The translations under genes were made by a program, and so were the position numbers. 8,633 nucleotides of DNA from Acidimicrobiia bacterium UBA4744 (lineage in GTDB: Bacteria; Actinomycetota; Acidimicrobiia; Spongiisociales; UBA4744), in the NCBI GenBank assembly GCA_002403855.1, contig DHIO01000019.1, forward strand, positions 86,883 through 95,515. The letters run 5' to 3'. Under the pieces are notes generated by a model that was not told the DNA's origin, searched no databases, and saw nothing but the letters and a program-made list of their open reading frames with translations. Positions within the stretch are counted from its first letter, which is position 1. Every line of letters starts with the position of its first letter. Positions 1 to 6,274 of the stretch are shown one piece after another.

Positions 1-800
1 GCGAGCTTCACGCGAGCCTCGATGTAGACCCGCTCCGGGTCCTGCATCCACACCCCCTCGGACATCCACTTGTCGTTGATCCGGCGCCGGACCAGATTGG
101 CGGCAGCCGCCAGTTGCTGGTGGCTGTTGACCCCTGTCAACTCGACCGGATCGGTGACCACCGTTCCGACTGCGTGCCCCTCTTCCACCAGGATGCCGAT
201 CACGTCGGTCAGGTAGTACTCGCCCTGGACGTTGTCGGGTGTGAGACGGTCGAGCGCGGCACCGAGGAGGTTCCCGTCGAAGACGTAGACGCCCCCGTTG
301 ACTTCGGTCAGAGCTGCTTGATCGGGATCGGCGTCGCGCAATTCAACGATCCCGACCAGATCTCCCCGTTCGTTGCGCAGGATCCGCCCGAAATCGCTGT
401 TTTCCGTCTCCGCCGTCAGGACGGTGGCCGCGGCTCCGCTGTCGTCGTGGGCTTCGAGCAGCTGCGAGATGGTCGACCCGGAGAGGAGTGGCATGTCACC
501 GGGCAGAACCAGAATCGCACAGCCGGCTATCTCCGTGCCCGCCAGCCCGGTCTTCAGCGCGTGCCCGGTGCCGAGCTGCTCATCCTGGTGTCGCGCTATC
601 ACGGACTGGGGGAGGAGGTCCACAACCTCATCGGCTCGATGCCCGACTACTGCCATCACCTCATCGAGTCCGAGCGGATAGACGGCGTCGAGTACCCATT
701 GGAGAAGCGGGAGCCCGGCCAGGTCGTGCACGACCTTCGGCCGGGCGGACTTCATCCGAGTGCCCGCCCCGGCGGCCAGGACCACGGCCTTTACCGCCAT
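1..800 (-). CDS. glmU: Bifunctional UDP-GlcNAc pyrophosphorylase / GlcN-1-P acetyltransferase (partial, C-terminus outside window)
   Basis: GlmU acetylates glucosamine-1-phosphate and then joins it to UTP, making UDP-GlcNAc for peptidoglycan in the cytoplasm. The visible 266 codons cover the N-terminal uridyltransferase domain and the linker helix to the left-handed beta-helix acetyltransferase domain, which is cut off by the window edge. Landmarks are the nucleotide loop LAAGAGTRMKSARPKV (residues 8-23, Lys22), QLGTGHA (75-81), the metal Asp in GDMPLL (Asp102), EVNGGVY (166-172), GEYYLTDV (193-200) and Asn225 in LTGVNS, which should be the second metal ligand. RRRINDKWM (238-246) is the usual linker sequence. 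The ATG at 800 has an AGGAGG six bases upstream, and the protein starts right where GlmU proteins do. It lies 23 bases downstream of tRNA-Gln and may share its transcript. Identity is certain; only the C-terminal domain is unseen. Confidence 0.97.
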   Translation of the reverse strand, partial: MAVKAVVLAAGAGTRMKSARPKVVHDLAGLPLLQWVLDAVYPLGLDEVMAVVGHRADEVVDLLPQSVIARHQDEQLGTGHALKTGLAGTEIAGCAILVLPGDMPLLSGSTISQLLEAHDDSGAAATVLTAETENSDFGRILRNERGDLVGIVELRDADPDQAALTEVNGGVYVFDGNLLGAALDRLTPDNVQGEYYLTDVIGILVEEGHAVGTVVTDPVELTGVNSHQQLAAAANLVRRRINDKWMSEGVWMQDPERVYIEARVKL

Positions 801-806
801 GAGTTT

Positions 807-812
807 CCTCCT
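807..812 (-). promoter_or_regulatory. Shine-Dalgarno site of glmU
   Basis: AGGAGG on the minus strand, six bases before the glmU ATG. It lies inside the 23-base gap after the tRNA 3' end, so glmU can be translated independently even if the tRNA is cut out of a shared transcript. Confidence 0.85.
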
Positions 813-823
813 CGAGTAGTGGG

Positions 824-895
824 CTGGGAGGAGAGGATTCGAACCCCTACTGGCGGGACCAAAACCCGCTGTGCTGCCAATTACACCACCCCCCA
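824..895 (-). tRNA. tRNA-Gln (anticodon UUG)
   Basis: The minus strand folds into a complete 72-base cloverleaf. The 7-bp acceptor stem is TGGGGGG against CCTCCCA (one G-T pair), the D stem is GTGT/GCAC, and the 5-bp anticodon stem is GCGGG/CCCGC around the loop TTTTGGT. The variable loop has 4 bases, and the T arm is AGGGG-TTCGAAT-CCTCT. The anticodon TTG (862-860) reads CAA, and U1-A72 with discriminator G73 fits glutamine tRNAs. CCA is not encoded: CCC follows the discriminator, so the cell must add CCA. The gene sits between ispE and glmU on the same strand. Only 38 bases separate it from the ispE stop, so it may be read through from that operon; I see no clear promoter of its own. Confidence 0.95.
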
Positions 896-933
896 CCGAC
901 GGACGTCGGGTAGGGCTCGGCCCGGGCAGGAGT

Positions 934-1833
934 CTAATGCGGGTCCCGGCCCTCCCCGACTGAATCGCCGTCTTCGACGATGCGAGCGCCGAAAGACACG
1001 GGCGAAGTGGAGAACCGGGCCCGGGCCTCGCCCGGAGCCACCCCTACGGCCTCAGTCGCTTCGGCCCCGTCGGTGAAGAACCCGAAGAGCGACGGGCCGC
1101 TGCCGGACATCAGGACCGGCCGCTCCCACCGATCGACCAGTTCGCCTCTCCAGTCGCCTAGTTCGGGCCGAAGATCCACCGCCGCGGGGTACAGATCGTT
1201 GGCGAGCGGACCGAACGGACGCAGCGACGGAGGCAGAGCTCTGCCGTCGACGGCTTCGCCCTCCGGTCCACCCAGTCTGTCCCAGCGCCCGTAGACGGCT
1301 GCGGTTTCGAGCGGGAACGGTGGGACGACGACGGCCAGTGCATATTCGGCCGGGACGCCGGTGATGCTGGCGAGCCGCTCCCCGTGACCCTCCATCCAGG
1401 CGAATCCGCCCTCGAGACAGAACGGAACATCAGCTCCCACCCGGGCCGCCACCACAGTGAGGGTGGAGCGGGGCACGTCCAGCAGTCTGGCGGCCGCCAC
1501 CAAAGCGGCGGCGGCGTCTGCACTCCCTCCGGCCAACCCGGCCGCCAGCGGGATTCGCTTGGTGAGGCCAAATGAGATGAAACGTGAGTCCCCGGTCTCG
1601 GCTCTGAGAGCGTCCACGGCTCGCCAGATCAGGTTGTCCCGGCCCGCAGAGAGGTCGACGTTTCCTACGTCGAGAGCATCCTCATCGGCCCGGGCGGCGG
1701 TCAGCCGGTCGCAACAATCCACGGACTGGGCCAGCGACCGGAGCGGATGCATCCCGGACTGGTCCGGTGGCCTGACTCTCAGCGACAGGTTGACCTTGGC
1801 GGCCGCTTCGACCTCGATCCATTCACTTCCCAA
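934..1833 (-). CDS. ispE: 4-diphosphocytidyl-2-C-methyl-D-erythritol kinase
   Basis: IspE phosphorylates the 2-OH of CDP-methylerythritol with ATP, the fourth step of the MEP route to isoprenoid precursors. It is a cytoplasmic GHMP-family kinase. The 299 residues show the three family motifs: AAKVNLSL (11-18, with the likely catalytic Lys13), the glycine-rich ATP loop PLAAGLAGGSADAAA (95-109) and SGSGPSLFG (243-251). GADVPF (133-138) holds the catalytic Asp135. Length is normal for the family. The start is TTG at 1833: there is no in-frame ATG or GTG near the required N-terminus, and AAGGAGG lies six bases upstream. The gene overlaps the end of rsmA by 11 bases, so translation is probably coupled. 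It stops with TAG at 936-934, just before tRNA-Gln. The ksgA-ispE pairing is common in Gram-positive bacteria. Confidence 0.96.
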   Translation of the reverse strand: MGSEWIEVEAAAKVNLSLRVRPPDQSGMHPLRSLAQSVDCCDRLTAARADEDALDVGNVDLSAGRDNLIWRAVDALRAETGDSRFISFGLTKRIPLAAGLAGGSADAAAALVAAARLLDVPRSTLTVVAARVGADVPFCLEGGFAWMEGHGERLASITGVPAEYALAVVVPPFPLETAAVYGRWDRLGGPEGEAVDGRALPPSLRPFGPLANDLYPAAVDLRPELGDWRGELVDRWERPVLMSGSGPSLFGFFTDGAEATEAVGVAPGEARARFSTSPVSFGARIVEDGDSVGEGRDPH

Positions 1834-2641
1834 GTTGTGCCTCCTTCTCGGCGAGCGTCACGTAGTCCGACGGCGACAGCTGTTCGGCTCGCACTTCCGC
1901 GGAGATGCCTGCGGCCGTAAGGACATCGGAGACCAAAGGAATCACTCCGGCCAGCGACCGACGAAGCATCTTGCGACGCTGATTGAACGCCGCCGATGCC
2001 AATTCAATCGCGCGAGGCGCCAGTGACGGAGCCGGCCGGCGCTGCAAGGTGATGACGACCGAATCGACTTCAGGAGGAGGAACGAAGACCTGGGGGCCGA
2101 CGGTGAACTCGCGCTTCACGTCTGCGTAGAGGGCCGTCACTACCGAAGGGATCCCATAGATGCGGGAACCCGGTCCGGCCATCAGCCGATCGGCCACCTC
2201 CTTCTGCACCATCACCACGAACCGCCGCACGTCGGGGCCTTCGCGGAGCATCTTGAGAATGAGCGGTGTGCCCACGTTGTAGGGGAGGTTGGCAACCATC
2301 GTCCAGGAGCCCTCGTCCAGATCATCCGGAAGTACGGCCAGCGCGTCCGCGAAGCGCACCTCAACGTTGCTGAGCCCCTCGAGTACTTCACCCAGCAGCG
2401 GACGGAGGCGCTCGTCCACCTCGTAGGCGACCACCCGGAACCCGGCCCGTCCCAGCGCTCCGGTCAGGGTGCCGGTACCGGCGCCCACCTCGACAACGTG
2501 CCCCCCCGGATCCACGTCTGCAAGGTGGACCATTTTCTGGACCAGGTTCGGGTCGGCCAGGAAATGCTGTCCAAACGCCCGACGCGGCACCAGTTCATGG
2601 CGTTCCAGCAACTCTCGGACCGCCCGCTTGCCTTGCGTCAT
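1823..2641 (-). CDS. rsmA: 16S rRNA (adenine1518/1519-N6) dimethyltransferase
   Basis: RsmA (KsgA) uses S-adenosylmethionine to dimethylate two adjacent adenines in the 3'-terminal helix of 16S rRNA, late in 30S assembly. The 272-residue protein has family length. It carries the entry motif RRAFGQHFLADPNLVQKM (20-37), the SAM motif VVEVGAGTGTLT (49-60), acidic Glu74 at the end of strand 2 (VAYEVDERL), the catalytic NLPY (118-121), VPPPEVDS (187-194) and FNQRRKMLRRSL (219-230). The frame stays open well upstream to 2944, but that stretch is antisense-like shadow of tatD. The start chosen, ATG at 2641, overlaps the tatD stop as ATGA and places the conserved N-terminus correctly. No clear Shine-Dalgarno precedes it, which fits termination-reinitiation after tatD. 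The end overlaps ispE by 11 bases. Confidence 0.96.
   Translation of the reverse strand: MTQGKRAVRELLERHELVPRRAFGQHFLADPNLVQKMVHLADVDPGGHVVEVGAGTGTLTGALGRAGFRVVAYEVDERLRPLLGEVLEGLSNVEVRFADALAVLPDDLDEGSWTMVANLPYNVGTPLILKMLREGPDVRRFVVMVQKEVADRLMAGPGSRIYGIPSVVTALYADVKREFTVGPQVFVPPPEVDSVVITLQRRPAPSLAPRAIELASAAFNQRRKMLRRSLAGVIPLVSDVLTAAGISAEVRAEQLSPSDYVTLAEKEAQLGK
1840..1846 (-). promoter_or_regulatory. Shine-Dalgarno site that fixes the TTG start of ispE
   Basis: AAGGAGG on the minus strand lies six bases before the TTG at 1833, within the last codons of rsmA. It is a near-perfect anti-16S match and is the main reason for accepting the rare TTG start. Confidence 0.85.
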
Positions 2642-3381
2642 GGCCGGAAGACACGCCGGGCGTTGGCGGAGGTGATCCGGGCAACATCTCCGACGGTCGT
2701 GCCCCACACCCGGGCCAGGGCCTTCCCGACCAACGCGACCCTTGCCGGTTCGTTGGGCTCTCCGCGGAAGGGAGGCGGCGAAAGATACGGAGTATCGGTC
2801 TCGACCATTGCCCGTTCCGGAGGAACAACGGCAGCAGCCTGACGGACGGTCTCCCCGGTCTCGAACGCTACCGGACCCGCAAACGAGATCATCGCCCCGA
2901 GATCGAGAAAGCGGCGGGTCCAGCGGGGTCCTCCCGTCCAGCAATGCATGACCACACGCTCGCCGGTGCCGGTGGACTCGATGGCGTCGAAGATCTCGCG
3001 AAAAGCATCACGGCAGTGAACCACGGCCGGTTTGTCGAGATCTGCCGCCATCTCGAGCTGATCGGTGAAGGCCGCAAGTTGCTGATCGCGGGGCGAGAGG
3101 TTGCGATAGAAATCCAGGCCGATCTCACCGATCGCCGCCGAGCGGCGAGCCTCCTCGATGATCAAGTTCCGCTCAACGCTCCACTTGTCGGCTTCGTGCG
3201 GATGGAGACCCACCGCCGCCGTGATTCGATCGGGATATCGAGCGGCCAGTTGGAGAGCAGCGGAGGAGGAGGCCGCATCGATGCCGGGCGCTACGAGCCA
3301 GTCGACGTCGGGTGCCCTCTCCAGCAGGACGGAAGGTTCGTGATCGGCCAACTGAAGATGGCAGTGTGAATCCACCCACAT
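2638..3381 (-). CDS. tatD: TatD-family metal-dependent hydrolase (DNase)
   Basis: TatD-family enzymes are cytoplasmic TIM-barrel hydrolases; characterised members are 3'-5' exonucleases or deoxyribonucleases linked to DNA repair or RNA quality control. The 247-residue protein has all metal-site motifs: DSHCHL (4-9; His6, His8), IGEIGLD (84-90; Glu86), VVHCRD (120-125; His122), MHCWTG (145-150; His146) and ETDTPYL (194-200; Asp196). Length is slightly below the usual 255-265. The start is ATG at 3381, two residues before the first strand; the upstream Shine-Dalgarno is weak. A TACCCT nine bases before the ATG could be a -10 element for a leaderless or short-leader message. It is the first gene of the tatD-rsmA-ispE unit, joined to rsmA by an ATGA overlap, and is divergent from the AbrB-type gene. 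The exact physiological substrate cannot be read from sequence. Confidence 0.94.
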   Translation of the reverse strand: MWVDSHCHLQLADHEPSVLLERAPDVDWLVAPGIDAASSSAALQLAARYPDRITAAVGLHPHEADKWSVERNLIIEEARRSAAIGEIGLDFYRNLSPRDQQLAAFTDQLEMAADLDKPAVVHCRDAFREIFDAIESTGTGERVVMHCWTGGPRWTRRFLDLGAMISFAGPVAFETGETVRQAAAVVPPERAMVETDTPYLSPPPFRGEPNEPARVALVGKALARVWGTTVGDVARITSANARRVFRP

Positions 3382-3536
3382 AGTGGCCCGAGGGTAGTTG
3401 GTGCGGGCTGCACGTCACTGCCCGGCCGGGATCGAGCCCCCGCCCACGTGCTGCCCGGATGGGTATGCTCTGAGATAGCCAGGCACCCACTCAGGGACCC
3501 GGGTAGCTGGGCGGCCGTCCGACAAACGGAGGAGAG
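3382..3536. promoter_or_regulatory. Divergent intergenic region between tatD and the AbrB-type regulator
   Basis: These 155 bases must hold promoters for both directions. On the plus strand TATGCT (3464-3469) fits the TANNNT -10 pattern but lacks a recognisable -35. On the minus strand TACCCT precedes tatD by nine bases. GGAGG (3528-3532) is the ribosome site of the plus-strand gene, four bases before its ATG. GCACGT (3410-3415) and ACGTGC (3446-3451) form a spaced 6-bp inverted repeat flanking the palindrome CCCGGCCGGG (3421-3430). In GC-rich DNA such short repeats can be chance. The regulator could act here on itself and on the tatD operon, but no known operator consensus is visible. Confidence 0.4.
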
Positions 3537-3770
3537 ATGGACACCGGGATAACCCGGAAGATCGACGACCTGGGGAGAATCGTCATACCCGCTGAAACGC
3601 GCAGGCTGTTCAATATCCGCGAAGGCGACCAGCTGGGTATCGCCGTTGAGGGCGACGCGATCGTCATCCGCAAGCTGGAAGCAACCTGCACCTTCTGCGG
3701 ATCAACCGACGAGGTGGGCTCGTTCAAAGGCAAAGGCGTCTGCGCCAACTGCAAGGTGCAGCTGGCCTGA
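3537..3770 (+). CDS. AbrB/SpoVT-family DNA-binding regulator with C-terminal Cys4 zinc-binding tail
   Basis: This 77-residue protein begins with a swapped-hairpin AbrB/SpoVT DNA-binding domain (about 3-47). MDTGITRKIDDLGRIVIPAE (1-20) closely follows the N-terminus of Bacillus AbrB, which dimerises or tetramerises and represses transition-state genes. The remainder, CTFC (51-54), a 14-residue loop, then CANC (69-72), is a likely zinc knuckle in place of the AbrB multimerisation tail. Similar Cys4-tailed AbrB proteins occur in clostridia and other Gram-positives as I recall. The start is supported by GGAGGAG just upstream. The gene is divergent from tatD and convergent with rsmI, with 79 bases between the two stops; I see no convincing terminator there. 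DNA binding is likely; targets are unknown, with autoregulation or control of the neighbouring operon the simplest guess. It is not paired with a toxin gene, which argues against a MazE-type antitoxin. Confidence 0.9.
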   Translation: MDTGITRKIDDLGRIVIPAETRRLFNIREGDQLGIAVEGDAIVIRKLEATCTFCGSTDEVGSFKGKGVCANCKVQLA

Positions 3771-3849
3771 ACCCGATTCTCTTCGGCCCGATTTCTGTGT
3801 CTCACCGATGCGGTTCTCTGCGCGACGAGGCACCGGCGTCAACTGCTTG

Positions 3850-4689
3850 TCAAGCCGGGTGTCGCCTGGTCGCGTCGAGAGCCGCTTCGTAGAGCTCTCT
3901 TCTGCCGACGCCACGGTGGGCGGCCACAGCCCGCACCGCCGCCGCCAGGTTCTCTCCGTCTTCGATACGCAGGAGCACTTCTGCGAGAGCCTCCTCGACG
4001 GATGGAACCACAGGGAGCGCGCCCCGGACCACCAGGGTGAATTCTCCGCGGGCGCCGTGGTCGGCGACGTGCTCGGCCGCCTCGGCCAGGGTTCCCCAGC
4101 GAACCTCTTCGTGCTGTTTGGTCAACTCCCGGCACACCGCGACGGCCCGGTCGGCGCCGAGATGGGAAGCGAGATCCGCCAGATCGCGTCCAACCCGCTG
4201 TGGAGCGCTGAAGACCACGATGGTTCGTTCTTCGGATGAAAGAGCGCTCAAACGGTCTCTTCGCGCCGCCCCCTTCCTGGGTAGAAACCCTTCGAACACG
4301 AACCGTTGAGCATCGAATCCGCTGACCGCCAGTGCGGCCGTCACAGCGCTTGGGCCCGGCACCACCTGCACGTCTCCACCGGTTCGACGGGCGATGGCTA
4401 CCGCGCTCACGCCCGGATCCGAGATCGACGGCGTACCGGCGTCGGTAATCAGGGCCACCGTTCGCCCGGCTTCGAGATGCTCCGCCAGCTCGCCGGATCT
4501 CTGCTCCTCGTTGCCGACGAAGTAGGAGCGGAGCGGCCGTTCTATGCCGAGCGCCTCGAGCAGCACGCGGGACCGTCGGGTGTCCTCCGCATAGATGGCG
4601 TCGGCATCACCGAGCACCTCTGCCAGACGACGTGAGACGTCGCCGAGGTTGCCGATGGGGGTTGCACACAAAACGAGACGACCGGTCAC
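3850..4689 (-). CDS. rsmI: 16S rRNA (cytidine1402-2'-O)-methyltransferase
   Basis: RsmI uses S-adenosylmethionine to methylate the 2'-OH of C1402 in the decoding centre of 16S rRNA. It belongs to the tetrapyrrole-methylase fold. The 279 residues carry TPIGNLGD (10-17), AEDTRRS (34-40), LITDAGTPSISDPG (80-93), VPGPSA (110-115), FEGFLP (132-137) and RELTKQHEE (187-195), and family length. One position is unusual: the block usually written E-S-P-H-R is FSAPQR (160-165) here. The start is GTG at 4689, one base after the stop of the upstream lipoprotein gene (TGA-G-GTG), so the two are almost certainly co-transcribed and probably coupled; there is no strong separate ribosome site. The C-terminal helix-turn-helix-like region (about 230-270) is present. 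Confidence 0.95.
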   Translation of the reverse strand: MTGRLVLCATPIGNLGDVSRRLAEVLGDADAIYAEDTRRSRVLLEALGIERPLRSYFVGNEEQRSGELAEHLEAGRTVALITDAGTPSISDPGVSAVAIARRTGGDVQVVPGPSAVTAALAVSGFDAQRFVFEGFLPRKGAARRDRLSALSSEERTIVVFSAPQRVGRDLADLASHLGADRAVAVCRELTKQHEEVRWGTLAEAAEHVADHGARGEFTLVVRGALPVVPSVEEALAEVLLRIEDGENLAAAVRAVAAHRGVGRRELYEAALDATRRHPA

Positions 4690-4690
4690 C

Positions 4691-6034
4691 TCAGAAGTCC
4701 GAGAGCATCGCTGCCAGATCGGAACCGGCTACGGGGTCGGAGGCGGCGATGAACAGTACCCGATCGCCGTCGAGAGCAGCATGGGCATAGTCTTCCCCGA
4801 CGAAGATGGTGTCTCGTTCCGTCGCTTCGGGCTCTCCGACGTTCATCGACGATTCCGCGTAAGCAACGAGAGCATCGTACGTCTCGACTGCGTCCTCTTC
4901 GCTATCGCCCACGTAGACCAGCAGGTAGGCCACCTGCTCGCCGTCCCACATGACCCGGTACCTATCACCACCCCACCCGGACGCCGCCGGGCCGGCGGTC
5001 GTCGACCCCAGACCTTGCTCGAACATGACCTTGAACGACACCTCACCCCAGATGGCTTCCTCCTCGGTCGCGTAACCGGTAAGAGGGGTGTCGGGGAGGG
5101 TGACCTCGCGGCCGTCTTCCCCGTCGCGGTAGGCCTCCGGGTGATAGACCTGTTCGGTGGTGGTGGGCGGGTCGAGGTACGCCTCGTTGACGAGATCGAA
5201 GCCGGTGTTGCTGCTCCACAGCGTCTGCACGAATTCAGATCCCTCGAGATACGGGAAGAGAAGCAGTTCCTGAATGAAGCGCGGGGTTTCGTCGAACACG
5301 GTCGTGTCCTGATCGAGAGACTGGGTTACGATTTCCATCTGCTCTTCGAGTGGTAGCTCGGAGACGTAGAGCAGTTCGGTGAACGAAGCGTCGCCCTCGA
5401 TCACCGCCTGAAATGCGCTCAGCTCGTCGAACCGATCCTCGTCGTCGAGCTGCTCAATACGCTCATCGAATTGGTAGTGCTGATCGGTGAGGGCGTGGGT
5501 CAATTCGTGGACCAGGGTCACCTTCTGGAGCGCATTGAGCTCGGCATCCGCCGGTACCACCATCTCTTCCTGCTCCCCGTCGTAGTACCCCGCCACCTGT
5601 TCCGAGTACAGGTCGGTATACAAGTCCAGGAGATCGACATCGGGTCCAATCAATCCCAAGAGCACTTGCAGGGCAGTGTCCCGGGCCAGATCGTCAGGAT
5701 CCAATTCCTCTTCGATCTGTTCCCGAACCCGGGTGGCCAACTCTTCGTCCGTGACGACGGTCACCGTGGGTGCTTCGAGGAAATCGAGTTCGCGCAGGTC
5801 CTCGGTGACTTCGATCAGTTCATCGATCTGACCTCGCAAGGCTCCCTGGACGGTACTCCCGGCGGAGGTGGTGGTCGCCGGTTCCGTCGAGGTGGTGGTC
5901 GCCTCCGTGCCGGTGGTCGTCTCGCCAACCGTGGTCGTCGCGGGCGAATCAGACGGATTGGCGACGCAGGCCGAGGCCATCATGACCACGGCGAGAACGG
6001 GTGCCAGCACCACGATGTTGCGCTTCCTCAGCAA
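4691..6034 (-). CDS. Putative zinc metallopeptidase lipoprotein (HELTH motif)
   Basis: This 447-residue protein starts with a lipoprotein signal: basic RKR, a hydrophobic stretch, then MASAC with Cys23 as the likely lipidated residue. A Thr-rich linker (32-60) follows, which would hold the domain off the membrane. The mature domain has YSEQVAGYYDGEQEEMVV (143-160) and VHELTHALTDQHY (175-187), an HExxH zinc site (His176, Glu177, His180). EGDAS (213-217) lies 33 residues on, where Glu213 could be the third zinc ligand as in gluzincins. I recognise this pattern from uncharacterised bacterial putative peptidases; no substrate is known. Normal start codons are absent: TTG at 6034 gives the most compact signal peptide, while TTG at 6067 is the alternative. 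The open frame runs on to 6994, but that extension is antisense to other genes. It lies directly upstream of rsmI. Peptidase activity is inferred; a degenerate binding protein is possible. Confidence 0.85.
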   Translation of the reverse strand: MLRKRNIVVLAPVLAVVMMASACVANPSDSPATTTVGETTTGTEATTTSTEPATTTSAGSTVQGALRGQIDELIEVTEDLRELDFLEAPTVTVVTDEELATRVREQIEEELDPDDLARDTALQVLLGLIGPDVDLLDLYTDLYSEQVAGYYDGEQEEMVVPADAELNALQKVTLVHELTHALTDQHYQFDERIEQLDDEDRFDELSAFQAVIEGDASFTELLYVSELPLEEQMEIVTQSLDQDTTVFDETPRFIQELLLFPYLEGSEFVQTLWSSNTGFDLVNEAYLDPPTTTEQVYHPEAYRDGEDGREVTLPDTPLTGYATEEEAIWGEVSFKVMFEQGLGSTTAGPAASGWGGDRYRVMWDGEQVAYLLVYVGDSEEDAVETYDALVAYAESSMNVGEPEATERDTIFVGEDYAHAALDGDRVLFIAASDPVAGSDLAAMLSDF

Positions 6035-6274
6035 GATGAGCCAGACCTTACCGGTGGGTTTGGACAATGACGAGATCGGCGCGAAGTTACTCGATCTTGA
6101 TCTCGCCCTTCGTCCTTTGGCCTCATGCCTCCCGAGGCCCCGAATCGCCATGGGGTAGTCCGGAGGGCTGAGCATTCCAACCCTCGGCGTCGATGCCACG
6201 CTTCGGTTGAGAAGTCCACTTGCCGGGCACCGGCGCACCGACCAAAGTGAGACCCGACGGGAGGAAGGAATCTC
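6035..6274. promoter_or_regulatory. Divergent intergenic region between the lipoprotein gene and the zinc-ribbon gene
   Basis: About 240 bases with no gene I can support; promoters for both directions should be here. The plus-strand ribosome site GGGAGGAAGGAA (6259-6270) is strong. The 7-bp inverted repeat CGAGATC (6071-6077) / GATCTCG (6099-6105), separated by 21 bases, sits just upstream of the two candidate lipoprotein starts and could be an operator, but arms this short are weak evidence. On the minus strand TAAGGT lies ten bases before the TTG at 6034 and could be a -10 for a short-leader message. No clear -35/-10 pair is visible on the plus strand. Confidence 0.35.

Noticed and set aside
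114..1076. 320-residue plus-strand open frame
   Set aside because: It is antisense to glmU and runs straight through tRNA-Gln; the composition is typical of the opposite strand of GC-rich genes.
2642..2944. N-terminal extension of rsmA
   Set aside because: It overlaps tatD in another frame, shows no RsmA-like sequence, and the ATGA junction at 2638-2641 gives a normal-length protein.
3537..3770. AbrB-type protein as a MazE-like antitoxin
   Set aside because: The fold is shared, but no toxin-sized gene follows; the next gene is a convergent rsmI, and the sequence is closest to AbrB/SpoVT regulators.
3771..3849. Bidirectional terminator between the regulator and rsmI
   Set aside because: I looked for a GC stem with a T or A run and found none that is convincing.
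4595..5356. 253-residue plus-strand open frame, and a similar one at 5471-6070
   Set aside because: Both are antisense to the lipoprotein gene, which has a signal peptide and HExxH motif; neither has recognisable domains.
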